This document shows positions 37,201-45,324 of a DNA stretch of 64,000 nt, piece by piece. The notes beneath the pieces were generated by a model. That model had not been told where the DNA came from. It searched no databases and was given only the letters and a program-made list of their open reading frames with translations. The stretch is from ZC4RG29 sp964521255 (GTDB lineage: Bacteria > Bacteroidota > Bacteroidia > Cytophagales > Cyclobacteriaceae). The stretch lies in NCBI GenBank assembly GCA_964521255.1, contig CAZFRM010000007.1:1-64000 (forward strand), given 5' to 3'. A program made the position numbers and the translations under genes. The first letter of the stretch is position 1. Each line of letters begins with the position of its first letter.

Positions 37201-37463
37201 TCTGAAAGCATTTTTAAAAATGTTTTATTGCTCTCATACAAATCAGAAGCAGAAAGGGATTTGAGTTGAAGAATGATAGATTTAGTTTCATTTACCGTAA
37301 TGCCCTGACTGGTGTATTGTGTTAGTAGAAAGCTTTGCAAATCTTCTTCTACCAATACTTCCTCCGGTTTACGGGCAATGGTAATGCCTAAGTGGTGTGG
37401 AAAACCTTCTTGCCCCAGCAACTCGGTAAATGACTGTTCTAGTTTTGCTTCGGTAAATTTCAT
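34248..37463 (-). CDS. hsdR: type I restriction enzyme, R subunit (HsdR)
   Basis: 1071 residues, normal HsdR length. The N-terminal nuclease shows PD-(D/E)xK residues at PDG (157-158) and EFK (172-174). The SF2 motor follows with Walker A GATGCGKS (314-321), LITDRTDLDDQ and DEAH (418-421), then VGFTGTP, DMWLTGFDVPFLDS and TISRVNRKFEGK motifs. The rest is the helical C-terminal domain. It translocates DNA with ATP and cuts unmethylated targets recognised by HsdS/HsdM. It is the last gene of the defence operon; its start overlaps the preceding small gene by ATGA. Confidence 0.96.
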   Translation of the reverse strand: MKFTEAKLEQSFTELLGQEGFPHHLGITIARKPEEVLVEEDLQSFLLTQYTSQGITVNETKSIILQLKSLSASDLYESNKTFLKMLSDGFILKREDRNQKDIYIQLINYTGLNKHRQPDPEQLLSVTAEPEEQYPPDNNIYKFVNQLEIIGTEKRIPDGIVYINGLPLVVFEFKSAIREEATIFDSFNQLTIRYRRDIPELFKYNAFCVISDGVNNKAGSFFAPYEFFYGWRRVAGLAKDVDGIDSMFTLIQGMFHKNRLRDIIRNFIYVPDNSKKEEKIVCRYPQYYAARALYEKIKKAQKPNGDGKGGTYFGATGCGKSFTMLYLSRLLMKSEHFESPTIVLITDRTDLDDQLAAQFINAKAFIGDNTVESVESRADLRTKLQGRQSGGVFLTTIHKFTEDTELLTERSNVICISDEAHRSQVNLDQKIKVTEKGVTKTFGFAKYLHDSLPNATYVGFTGTPIDATLDVFGKVVDAYTMTESVKDEITVRIVYEGRAAKVALKNSELEKIERYYEEAAESGANEYQIDKSKEETANMYAILGDPKRIQAVAQDFVNHYENRINEGATVKGKAMFVSSTREIAYDLYKNIIKLRPDWAEIREAEEGAELTDKDKRELKPIERIKMVMTRGQDDPKELYDLLGTKEYRKELDRQFKNPKSNFKIAIVVDMWLTGFDVPFLDSIYIDKPIQQHNLIQTISRVNRKFEGKNKGLVVDYIGIKKQMNLALAKYNKGDEDNFEDIEQSLVVVRDHLDLLAKLMHKFDSAKYFKGSTIEQLNTLNMGAEFVQQTKELETRFMGLVKRLKAAYDICAGSEKLTQTERDYTHFYLAIRSIVFKLTKGNAPDTAQMNARVREMIKDALQSDGVEEIFKLSDEAESEQDIFDEDYLAKIDKIKLPNTKIKLLQQLLAKVIGELRKVNRVKGIDFTKKMEAIVERYNNRDANDILRSEVYEEMAEALTNLIWDIHKEFKAGDELGIDFEEKAFYDILKELCKKYDFTYPEDKLIDLSKAVKVIVDNQAKFPDWNKRDDIKSALKVELILILDEFGYPPVERDEVYVEIFEQAENFKKNSSN

Positions 37464-37828
37464 TGTTCCTTTTTCTGCTTCCCTTTTTCTGTCAAAACAT
37501 ATTGCTGCTTGCTGCTGTTTGGCTTATCTGGTATGGTCAGCGCTATTAAGCCCTGGTCTAAAGCCGGTTGTAAATAGCTTCTTCTAAAATAGTCTCTGTT
37601 TACCAGGTTTAATTTTTCTTGCAATTCCTGTCTTGTATGCTCGCCTGTCATCACCCGTAGCAACTGTTCGACTTGCATTGTGACTTGCATGGTAACCTCT
37701 ACGGAGGCAGGAAAAACCATTCTCAGAAAGTTCTCCGAAAAGTTGAAGCACGCTTTGCCATAGCTTTCCAAAATTCGTGGAATGCCCGACCCCAGCTGTT
37801 CTACCAATTCCAAATCTGTAAATTTCAT
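37460..37828 (-). CDS. C-terminal fragment of a RecG-like/AlbA_2 ATP-binding protein (winged helix)
   Basis: 122 residues beginning MKFTDLELVEQLGSGIPRIL, which in full-length AlbA_2/RecG-like proteins is the end of the HATPase_c_4 domain. It continues through FNFSENFLRMVFPAS, a double VTMQVTMQV linker, and a winged-helix part ending in SSKQQYVLTEKGKQKKEQ. The N-terminal DNA-binding and ATPase parts (several hundred residues) are missing. Both ends overlap neighbours by ATGA, so it is still embedded in translational coupling. It is either a decayed remnant or a reduced DNA-binding accessory; I cannot decide. Confidence 0.65.
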   Translation of the reverse strand: MKFTDLELVEQLGSGIPRILESYGKACFNFSENFLRMVFPASVEVTMQVTMQVEQLLRVMTGEHTRQELQEKLNLVNRDYFRRSYLQPALDQGLIALTIPDKPNSSKQQYVLTEKGKQKKEQ

Positions 37829-38100
37829 TCTTCTTTATCGTATTCGTTCCAATAAAAAGCGGCCCCTTCTACATCTATGGTTTTATAATATTCCAGTAAT
37901 TTTATAAACAAATCATCAGCCACACCGTGTGTTGTCAGGGAAAGCAAGGTGTCAAGACAATTTTCAATAATCTGGCAATCCTTATTTTTAGATTCAATCA
38001 ATGAACTGATTTCACCCTCCAACGCAGGTAAATGTGCCTGCAAAGAATCATTGAATGATTGAATGATTTGCGATAGGTCGTTGATCAGTTTTTTGTTCAT
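37825..38100 (-). CDS. small hypothetical protein in defence operon
   Basis: 91 residues, predicted mostly helical and acidic (NKKLINDLSQIIQSFNDSLQ ... FYWNEYDKEE). No family is recognised. It ends in a 4-base ATGA overlap with the RecG-like fragment and begins 12 bases after the stop of the RhuM remnant. It could be a small partner protein of one of the neighbouring systems. Confidence 0.5.
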   Translation of the reverse strand: MNKKLINDLSQIIQSFNDSLQAHLPALEGEISSLIESKNKDCQIIENCLDTLLSLTTHGVADDLFIKLLEYYKTIDVEGAAFYWNEYDKEE

Positions 38101-38112
38101 TTCTAATATTTT

Positions 38113-38331
38113 TCAGTTTTGAACTGTTCGGAAATTCCGACAAGTTCGATTTGGGTCTAATTCACCTTTCTGCAAACACATTGCCGATATGCTCCGTTAT
38201 GGTACTTCTGCCTTTCCCGAAAAGCGTTGCCATCTGGTCTTGCGTTAGCCAAACGGTTCCCTACTCCAAACGAACATCTATTTTTATGTCGCCTGCTGTG
38301 TTTGGTAGATGAGGATTTCGCTATTGGTCAT
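38113..38331 (-). pseudogene. RhuM family N-terminal remnant, frameshifted
   Basis: Read on the minus strand from an ATG at 38329-38331, the three frames together spell the start of a RhuM (virulence/R-M-linked) protein: MTNSEILIYQTQQ, then GDIKIDVRLE in another frame (one base lost), a TAG, then GTVWLTQDQMATLFGKGRST and ITEHIGNVFAE, then after an extra base GELDPNRTCRNFRTVQN and a stop. Intact family members are about 330 residues; here only about 70 codons remain, with two frameshifts and at least two stops. The start overlaps the end of the HerA gene by 11 bases. RhuM genes are known passengers of type I R-M operons. Confidence 0.75.
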
Positions 38332-40039
38332 TTTTTATACCACTGATTTTGTTTGTAATCACTTGTTTCGCTTTTAATTTCGGTGTGTTTGATTCAGGTT
38401 TTTTATCAGGTTCATTAACTTTTACCAATAACGGCATTGGGAAATCAACTCCGACTAATAATGCTTCGCCTTCTCCAAGTATTGGTAAAAATGATAATGC
38501 GCTTCTGTTTGCTGCAGATGCGGCACTTTCGATTGCTTTTTTATCAAGCTCATTTATAAGTCGATGCACAATAAAAGTTCCCATTTGGCTTAATGTTCCA
38601 GTGGGAATATCTCTCGGCATTTGCGTAGCAAGGCAAAGAAACATTCCATATTTCCTACACTCTTTCGCAATCAAATCAAAAGCATCCAAAGTTTGACTTT
38701 CAAAAAATTCATCTTTGATATTTTTATTTAAAAACTGGTGCGCCTCATCCACAATTATTATCAGTGGGTCAGCTCTAAATGTATTATGCCTTGCAAGGTT
38801 CAATAAAAATGAAGCAAGTGCATTCGCTGTAATTTCCTTAACAGAAAAAGAAGAAGGAATATTTTCAAAACTGATTCTTAAAACTTGTTTTTCCTTTTGC
38901 TTAATGAAAGAATTTATTTGCTCTACAATTGAATCACAACCAACTGGAGCATCTTTAAACCCTAAAAGTTTATTGAATATTTCAGTATTAATTAAATCAG
39001 CAATTCTACCGATTAAAGAAGTTTGATAGTCATAAGTTTTAGGATCGGCACCCCCCCATTTGGTTGTGTCATTAAAGCCCGAAGGGTAAATACATTCTTC
39101 TTTGATTTGGTCAATAAGAAAATTGATGTCAAAATTGCAACTGTTATCTTCAATTTCTTTTATTCTACTTTGATAAAAAGTGTAGAAAGAATCTTTTGTT
39201 TTATTTGCTTTTTCAATTACACCCTTTGCATTGCACTTTGTGCTATCTATTCGTTTTATTTTAAGCGAACGTATTGCTTCTAACAATACTGGTCTTTGTG
39301 ATTGACCTGTTGGTCTTAATAGAAAAAACAAATCGGGGATAGATAAATTTTGAAAAGGAAAATAAGCATTTACTCCTAATGTTAATGAGTTTAAAGTTAC
39401 CTTGGAGTACTCTCCCGTTGCATCAATCAGAATTACTTTGTTGTTGGTCTTGGTAATTACCTCATCAACCAACTTTGCTACTGTCCAACTCTTACCACCA
39501 CCTGTTGTTCCTACAATTGCACAATGTCGTCCAAAGATTGAGTTTAATGAAACTTTACAGTTTGCATCATTAGAGGTTAGCTTTCCTAAATCAGCATAAA
39601 CATTTTCTGTTTCATCTTTTTTCTTACCAAACTCTTTTACATAAATTTCAATTTGTTCATCGGAACACGAATAAACTTTTGCTCCGATAGCAGGATATTT
39701 TGAAACTGTCTTTTCTGTTTTCTCTGGTTCAAACACACTAAAACTTAAAAGCAGTTCTGCTTTACCTGATGGGTGAAATGCAGTTTCATCGTGTTGAATT
39801 GCTTTCTCACTTATCGTCTTCTTTTCACTGTCAGGCAATGTTATTTCAACCAATCGTGCAAGAAATCCGAACTCTTCACCTTCAACTACAATGAAATTTC
39901 CAACATTCCCACCTGCATAATAAACACCTTTATGAGAGAATTTTTCTAAAAGATTTGAGGAAGGAAAATGAACCTTAACAAACTGAGGCGTTACCTCATT
40001 AATGTAGCCCAAAAAATAATTATGATTGAAGGGATTCAT
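38321..40039 (-). CDS. HerA-like ATPase (DUF87), partner of SIR2
   Basis: The ATG at 40039 gives 572 residues starting MNPFNHNYFLGYINEVTP, a typical HerA/HAS-barrel start; the frame is open 27 codons further upstream but this would be inside the SIR2 gene. HAS-barrel (about 1-160), Walker A GTTGGGKS (177-184), Walker B PLIIIVDEAHQFL, the sensor-like CLATQMPRDIP and the C-terminal arginine-rich helix are visible. HerA-type motors form hexamers. In SIR2-HerA antiphage systems the HerA hexamer assembles with SIR2 to control NAD+ depletion or nuclease activity. It overlaps the SIR2 gene by 20 bases. Confidence 0.9.
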   Translation of the reverse strand: MNPFNHNYFLGYINEVTPQFVKVHFPSSNLLEKFSHKGVYYAGGNVGNFIVVEGEEFGFLARLVEITLPDSEKKTISEKAIQHDETAFHPSGKAELLLSFSVFEPEKTEKTVSKYPAIGAKVYSCSDEQIEIYVKEFGKKKDETENVYADLGKLTSNDANCKVSLNSIFGRHCAIVGTTGGGKSWTVAKLVDEVITKTNNKVILIDATGEYSKVTLNSLTLGVNAYFPFQNLSIPDLFFLLRPTGQSQRPVLLEAIRSLKIKRIDSTKCNAKGVIEKANKTKDSFYTFYQSRIKEIEDNSCNFDINFLIDQIKEECIYPSGFNDTTKWGGADPKTYDYQTSLIGRIADLINTEIFNKLLGFKDAPVGCDSIVEQINSFIKQKEKQVLRISFENIPSSFSVKEITANALASFLLNLARHNTFRADPLIIIVDEAHQFLNKNIKDEFFESQTLDAFDLIAKECRKYGMFLCLATQMPRDIPTGTLSQMGTFIVHRLINELDKKAIESAASAANRSALSFLPILGEGEALLVGVDFPMPLLVKVNEPDKKPESNTPKLKAKQVITNKISGIKNDQ

Positions 40040-41222
40040 TTCCTGTTTCTTTATTTGGTTCCATGTAAGTGTTGTTGGACGGATAATTTTTAGTAAAACC
40101 GCTAAATGTGTCAAACACAATATTCACATTTCGTTTAACTTGTTTCATTTCCACATCGGCAAAAAAAGATTTCAAACAAGCGGTATCAATTCCCTCTGTG
40201 CTGTTATAGTTGACAATTAGCAACTGAAAACTTGGGTTTTGTTCTACTGCTTCAATGATTGCATTTTGAATGTGCTTATCTTGAAATCCAAAACCAATTA
40301 CAACCAACAAAGTGTTTTCCTTTCTTAATGCTTGTTGAAACCTTGACATCATTTCAAAATATGGTTGTTCGTATGAGCTCTCATACTTCTCATTAGCAGG
40401 ATAAATTATAAGTGGCTTTGCAGGGTTATCTTGTTGCACAACGTTTTCTAAATTGTCTTTAAACCAATTTAACGAGCCATGCAATTTATATAAATGAAAA
40501 ACCTTTGAAACAAAACTTTCTTCCTGCTTAATTCTTGTTCTCTCTCTATTCACAATATCAAGGTCAAAGTATCTTCCTGAAAATTTTCTTGGCTGTGTAA
40601 ATGAGAATCCATCAATTACCACAAACCCTCCTTGATTAGCAGCATTCTCAAACAATAAGTCATAATTGGTTGTAAATAGTTGAATTCTTGGGTCGCTCGG
40701 TTTCCTTGCAGTAACTTTATTCAAAAAGTCTTTATGCGGTGCTTGTGGCTGTAAATCCAATCTGCATGCCTCTGCAATTTTTAATTCAAGGGCTTCTCGT
40801 AATACTTTATCACTTTTCTTGATTTCACCATTTAACTTTTCAAATAAAATAATGTGAGAAAATAATCCTTCAATGTCTTTACTCTTGTAAAATGGTTTTA
40901 TTTTAAAGTCAACAATTGAATCAGTAAAAGCATCAATTTCTGTAATACAATAATTCCAAAGACCTTCTCTTGTCTTTCCGCACTTATTTTTATCACCATT
41001 GTCAAGTGAGGTTCCTGCTGCTGTCAGCACAACAATATTTTTAAAATGTCTCTTTAAAAATGTATCGTAAAACAATTTTTGTTTTGAAAAACAGAAATCC
41101 TTCGATGATGGCTTTGGGTCACCGATAATTTCTATTTCCTTATCATTTACATAGCATTTCTCATCATCATAAGACAATGTGCTATCACTTTGAATTAATA
41201 TGTATTTCTTCGATTCTGCCAT
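40020..41222 (-). CDS. SIR2-domain NADase-like defence protein
   Basis: 400 residues. The NAD+-binding Rossmann motif of the SIR2 family is VVLTAAGTSLDNG (64-76), followed by FTTNYD (183-188, Asn186) and KLHGSLNW with the catalytic-type His248; IGFGFQDKHI lies near the end. The N-terminal about 55 residues are extra. No zinc-finger cysteines of true sirtuins are seen, as usual for bacterial SIR2 defence proteins. With the next gene (HerA-like) it forms the SIR2-HerA pair known to protect against phage by depleting NAD+. It starts 4 bases after the hsdS stop. Confidence 0.9.
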   Translation of the reverse strand: MAESKKYILIQSDSTLSYDDEKCYVNDKEIEIIGDPKPSSKDFCFSKQKLFYDTFLKRHFKNIVVLTAAGTSLDNGDKNKCGKTREGLWNYCITEIDAFTDSIVDFKIKPFYKSKDIEGLFSHIILFEKLNGEIKKSDKVLREALELKIAEACRLDLQPQAPHKDFLNKVTARKPSDPRIQLFTTNYDLLFENAANQGGFVVIDGFSFTQPRKFSGRYFDLDIVNRERTRIKQEESFVSKVFHLYKLHGSLNWFKDNLENVVQQDNPAKPLIIYPANEKYESSYEQPYFEMMSRFQQALRKENTLLVVIGFGFQDKHIQNAIIEAVEQNPSFQLLIVNYNSTEGIDTACLKSFFADVEMKQVKRNVNIVFDTFSGFTKNYPSNNTYMEPNKETGNESLQS

Positions 41223-41226
41223 ACCT

Positions 41227-42399
41227 CTATTTTTCCATGGTTGCCAATTTAGAAAGAAGCAAATCTTTCAGTTCAGATAGCTTTTGGTTTTCTTTATTAA
41301 CGATTTCAATATTTCGAGTCAACACCTGACTAATTTTTTGAAACACTTCAAGCACCTCAATATTAGGTAGAACTATTATGTAAGAAGAAATGTCTGGAAT
41401 AGTCAACTGTCCTTGTGCAGAACCTGAACCCTCATAGCTAAATTTCTTAATTGTCTCATATAAATAATTCAATTGATTATTATTTTCCGGAGTAACAACA
41501 ATTAACCTAACAATCGGTACAAATGGGGTTACTCTTAATACAGTAAATCCAATAATTGCTCCTCTTGCAGAAATGGTAATACTTTCTTTGTGAATTACAG
41601 CCTTATCCGTATATCCGTAAAGCCCTTCATTATCAGAACTATTTGAATAAATGGGAATTGGGTGCTTTTCGGTTTTATGAGCGGAGAATTTTTCCGGTTT
41701 GTCTCCTCCTGCTTTAATTATTGATATACTTCCTAAGTTTTTCTTTTCCCATCCCTCTGGAATCTCTTTCCCCAATTCCTCATTCCAAACCATCTCCCCA
41801 CCACTACTTTTATAGGGCTTTCCGTTTTCATCAGGAAATTCAAACTCCACAAACCACTGCTTATAAATAGCCTGTGCGGTTTCTTCGAGTTTTTTTATCA
41901 GTTGCTGGTTAAGGGCTATGCGGTTTTGGATGGTGTTGTATTCTTTTACGATTTCTTTTTGTTTGGGGATGGAAGGGATGGGTAATTGCATATCAACAAA
42001 CGCTTTCCAAGCTAATCCACCCCTTACATCAGCATCTGTATAAAACCAGGCATTACGGTCGAACTCAGTACGGGAAAACCACATCATTAAATATTCGGGA
42101 TTCAAAACGTTAGTGTCTTTGATTTCGAAAACATCGTAAGCAGGCGATACCATAAATGTCTCATCCTTATCAGAACGAGCAATTGGAATCCGATAATCCC
42201 TGCCAACGTGCATTCTATTGCAAGCAAATTGATTGTTCTGAACCACTTTGTAATTTGATAAATCTGTTCCAACAATATTTGCAACCGAAGGCATAAAATA
42301 TTTATTGATATTAATACCCAGCAAGTCTTTCGCTTTCAAATCACTGTTACGAACTTTAATCTCTCGTATATAATCACCAATTCTTTTATAGTGGCTCAT
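41227..42399 (-). CDS. hsdS: type I restriction enzyme, specificity subunit (HsdS)
   Basis: The ATG at 42399 (MSHYKRIGDYIREIKVRN) gives 390 residues and is preferred because the upstream open stretch lies inside the previous gene. Two target-recognition domains are visible, each followed by a conserved helix: DMQLPIPSIPKQKEIVKEYN ... ALNQQLIKKLEETAQAIYKQWF after the first, and a shorter IVLPNIEVLEVFQKI ... LSELKDLLLSKLA after the second; LGKEIPEGWEKKNLG begins the second domain. It determines the DNA sequence methylated and cut. It overlaps the DUF1016 gene by 14 bases. Confidence 0.94.
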   Translation of the reverse strand: MSHYKRIGDYIREIKVRNSDLKAKDLLGININKYFMPSVANIVGTDLSNYKVVQNNQFACNRMHVGRDYRIPIARSDKDETFMVSPAYDVFEIKDTNVLNPEYLMMWFSRTEFDRNAWFYTDADVRGGLAWKAFVDMQLPIPSIPKQKEIVKEYNTIQNRIALNQQLIKKLEETAQAIYKQWFVEFEFPDENGKPYKSSGGEMVWNEELGKEIPEGWEKKNLGSISIIKAGGDKPEKFSAHKTEKHPIPIYSNSSDNEGLYGYTDKAVIHKESITISARGAIIGFTVLRVTPFVPIVRLIVVTPENNNQLNYLYETIKKFSYEGSGSAQGQLTIPDISSYIIVLPNIEVLEVFQKISQVLTRNIEIVNKENQKLSELKDLLLSKLATMEK

Positions 42400-43504
42400 T
42401 GTTTTGCAATCGCTGTTTAATGATTTGTTTTTCTCTTTCAATTTCTGCTTCCAGTTCTTCTTCGGTGGGCAGATAGGGCAAATACTTACTGGCAAACAAT
42501 TGTTTGTTCTCGTTAAGCACAGAATATCTGGCAATGGTGCGGTCGGTTTCGGTGCAAAGTAAAATACCTATGGTAGGATTGTCGTCCGCTGTTGTTTCCA
42601 AATCGTCAAACATACGCACATACATATCCAGTTGCCCAATGTCCTGGTGCGTGATTTTATTGGTTTTCAATTCTACAATCACAAAACATTTCAGGATATA
42701 ATTATAGAAAACAAGGTCTATAAAAAAATCCTGGGTTTCGGTACGGATATGTTTTTGTCTTGCTACAAATGAGAAGCCTTTGCCCAATTCCAGTAAGAAC
42801 TGTTGCAGATTTTCGATGAGTATCTGCTCAAATTCTCTTTCGGAATATGCCTTGTTTGTGGGAAGATTTAAAAACTCCAACACCGTTGGGTTTTTAATAA
42901 AATCATCAGGATGCTGCTGAAAAGAAGCCGTGTTTTCCTGCATTTCTTTTTGAACTATTTCTTTCTTTTGAGAAGAAATCAGGCGTTGGTAGTAGAGGGT
43001 GGAAATATTGCGGTCAAGTGTACTGATAGCCCAATTTTGTTCTGCGGCTTCGATTAAATAATAGGCTCTCGCTTGTCCATCTGCCACTCGCAATACACGC
43101 TGATAATGAGACCAGTGTAATTTGGCGAAGACCGTTCGCCAAATTGGATTTACAGAAATGGCGAAGGCTGTTCGCCATTTGTTTTGCTCCGATAGGCCGG
43201 ACACTGACTGACCTATTTCTAACAGGTCTGGAAAAGTTTGGTAAAATTGCCTGAACTCTCTTAAAGACCTTTCAGAATAGCCTTTTCCAAATTCATTTGA
43301 CAATTCAACGGAAAGATTTTTGATAATTTCTTTTCCATATTCAGCTCTTTCCTTACCATTTTGTTCTTCTTCTACAATCCTGCGCCCTACAAGCCAATAG
43401 GCTTCCACCATTGCAGTATTCACAGCGGCATAAGCTTTTTGCCTTGCCTGGGCAAGTATCTGTTTGATTTCGGCTACATAACTTCCTGCTTTATTCAATT
43501 CCAT
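42386..43504 (-). CDS. DUF1016 / YhcG-family PD-(D/E)XK nuclease
   Basis: 372 residues. The N-terminal DUF1016_N helical domain has AYWLVGRRIVEEEQNG, YGKEIIKNLSVELSNEFGKGYSERSL and FRQFYQTFP. The C-terminal nuclease domain carries Asp263 in FFIDLVFYN and Glu278-x-Lys280 in CFVIVELK, followed by QLDMYVRMFD. Such genes often travel inside type I R-M operons. Between residues 104 and 129 there is an insertion-like stretch with a repeated (K/I)WRT-x-FA encoded by two hairpins (43121-43180). The gene overlaps both hsdM and hsdS by 14 bases. Confidence 0.92.
   Translation of the reverse strand: MELNKAGSYVAEIKQILAQARQKAYAAVNTAMVEAYWLVGRRIVEEEQNGKERAEYGKEIIKNLSVELSNEFGKGYSERSLREFRQFYQTFPDLLEIGQSVSGLSEQNKWRTAFAISVNPIWRTVFAKLHWSHYQRVLRVADGQARAYYLIEAAEQNWAISTLDRNISTLYYQRLISSQKKEIVQKEMQENTASFQQHPDDFIKNPTVLEFLNLPTNKAYSEREFEQILIENLQQFLLELGKGFSFVARQKHIRTETQDFFIDLVFYNYILKCFVIVELKTNKITHQDIGQLDMYVRMFDDLETTADDNPTIGILLCTETDRTIARYSVLNENKQLFASKYLPYLPTEEELEAEIEREKQIIKQRLQNNEPL
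43121..43180. repeat. two GGCGAA-N5-TTCGCC hairpins inside the DUF1016 gene
   Basis: Two perfect inverted repeats, GGCGAA-N5-TTCGCC with extended arms TTTGGCGAA (43121-43143) and AAATGGCGAA (43156-43180), lie 12 bases apart within the coding sequence. They keep the reading frame and code for the repeated (K/I)WRT-x-FA residues. They look like a small hairpin repeat that has entered the gene in frame. Confidence 0.8.
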
Positions 43505-45110
43505 AGCCTAAGGTTTTAAATACTTCCAACAACTCTTTTTTGCTTTGTTCTTCGGCTTTTAGGAGTTCGGCAAACTCGCTTTGCAGGGCTTGCATTTTTT
43601 CATCAAAGTCAATGTTCTCATCACGGTTTACAAACTCAATGTATTTACTTGGCACGAGTGAGAAATCTTTCTTGGCTACTTCGTCAAAAGAAGCGGAGTA
43701 GCAATACTCTGGAATGTCTTTGTAGTTGTTGTTTTCCTGTTGCCAATTGTGATACGTTTTGGCAATATCTTTAATGTGCTGCTCACTAAACTGAATGTAT
43801 TTCTTTTCAAAAGGTTCACCTATTTGTCGCAAGTCCATAAACAGAAATTCTTTTTCACGATTGCGGTAATGGCGTTGTTCATCGCCAATACTTCGGCTGT
43901 GTGCTTTTTTGTTTTTGTTCAATATCCAAACAGTAACACTAATATTGGTGGTGTAAAACATATCTTGAGGCAATACCAAAATGGCTTCCACCAGATTATT
44001 TTCAATCAGCTTTCTGCGTATTTTATATTCTTCGCCACCTCCACTCAATGCACCGTTAGCCAAAATAAAACCAGCCACACCGTTGTCGCTGAGTTTGCTC
44101 ACCATATTCAAAATCCAACCGTAGTTGGCGTTGCTTTTGGGCGGCACATCATAACCTCTCCAGCGTGGGTCGTCCACCAATTCGTTTTCGGCACGCCAGT
44201 CCTTTTGATTAAAAGGTGGGTTTGCCATAATGAAGTCGGCTTTCAGGTCTTTATGCTGGTCGTCTAAAAATGTGTCGGCTGCTTTCTCGCCCAGGTTGCC
44301 GCTAATGCCCCGTATGGCAAGGTTCATCTTGGCCAGTTTGTACGTGGTGTTGGTGTATTCCTGTCCATAAATACTTACTTCTTTTTTGTTGCCGTGGTGT
44401 GCTTCAATAAACTTGATAGACTGAACAAACATACCGCCCGAACCACAGGCAGGGTCATAGATGATGCCCTTGTATGGTTCAATCATTTCGGCAATGAGGT
44501 TTACAATACTCTTAGGGGTATAAAATTCTCCTTTGCCTTTTCCTTCTGCCAATGCAAATTTGGAAAGAAAGTATTCATACACTTTGCCCACCACATCTTG
44601 TTTGGGGTCTTTGGTGGTTTCAATGTTGTTGATAGTATCGAGCAAAGAAGCCAACTTGGTAACATCCAAACCCAGTCGGGAAAAGTAGTTGTCGGGCAAT
44701 GCACCTCTCAAGGCCTTATTATCTTTTTCAATAGTATGCAATGCCGTGTCAATGAGCAGGGCTATGTCGTTTTGCTTGGATTTTTGTATGAGGTAGCTCC
44801 AGCGTGAGTGTTCTTCCAGAAAGAACACATTGTTCATATTGTAGAACTCCGGCTTCTCTATGTACTTCTCTTTGCCTTCAGCAATCAACTTGGCACGATG
44901 CTTTTCAAATTTGTCGCTGGCAAATTTTAGAAATATTAAACCTAACACTACATGTTTATATTCGGCTGGCTCAACGCTGCCGCGCAGTTTGTTCGCGGCA
45001 TCCCAAAGGGTTACTTCAATAGGTTTTTCTTTATCGTTCTTTTTGCCGTTAGCTGTTTTTGCGGGCTTTTCTTTTGTTACTTTTTCAGGTGTTGCTGGTT
45101 GTTTGGCCAT
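43491..45110 (-). CDS. hsdM: type I restriction enzyme, methyltransferase subunit (HsdM)
   Basis: 539 residues. A lysine-rich start is followed by the helical N-domain (TLWDAANKLRGSVEPAEYK), the SAM-binding motif DPACGSGG (219-226) and the catalytic NPPF motif (297-300), typical of N6-adenine methylation; GKGEFYTPKSIV precedes motif I. With HsdS it methylates and protects host DNA. It is the first gene of the nine-member minus-strand defence operon; its promoter must lie in the 214-base gap after the MazEF genes. Confidence 0.96.
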   Translation of the reverse strand: MAKQPATPEKVTKEKPAKTANGKKNDKEKPIEVTLWDAANKLRGSVEPAEYKHVVLGLIFLKFASDKFEKHRAKLIAEGKEKYIEKPEFYNMNNVFFLEEHSRWSYLIQKSKQNDIALLIDTALHTIEKDNKALRGALPDNYFSRLGLDVTKLASLLDTINNIETTKDPKQDVVGKVYEYFLSKFALAEGKGKGEFYTPKSIVNLIAEMIEPYKGIIYDPACGSGGMFVQSIKFIEAHHGNKKEVSIYGQEYTNTTYKLAKMNLAIRGISGNLGEKAADTFLDDQHKDLKADFIMANPPFNQKDWRAENELVDDPRWRGYDVPPKSNANYGWILNMVSKLSDNGVAGFILANGALSGGGEEYKIRRKLIENNLVEAILVLPQDMFYTTNISVTVWILNKNKKAHSRSIGDEQRHYRNREKEFLFMDLRQIGEPFEKKYIQFSEQHIKDIAKTYHNWQQENNNYKDIPEYCYSASFDEVAKKDFSLVPSKYIEFVNRDENIDFDEKMQALQSEFAELLKAEEQSKKELLEVFKTLGYGIE

Positions 45111-45324
45111 TGATGGGGAAGACGGAAGGTTAATTAAAAAAGGGTTTCATTCACGGTGCGCTACAGGCACACGGATGTTGAAAATTAACAAAAATTGAGC
45201 TATTTAAGGGGGTTTTAAAAAAGTAGCCATAAGTCAGGGAATGAAGAAATATTTATGCGACTCATATTAAAACTCTTATCTTTCTTTGAGTGGACATCTG
45301 CCATTAAGAAATAGTCTATTTTTA

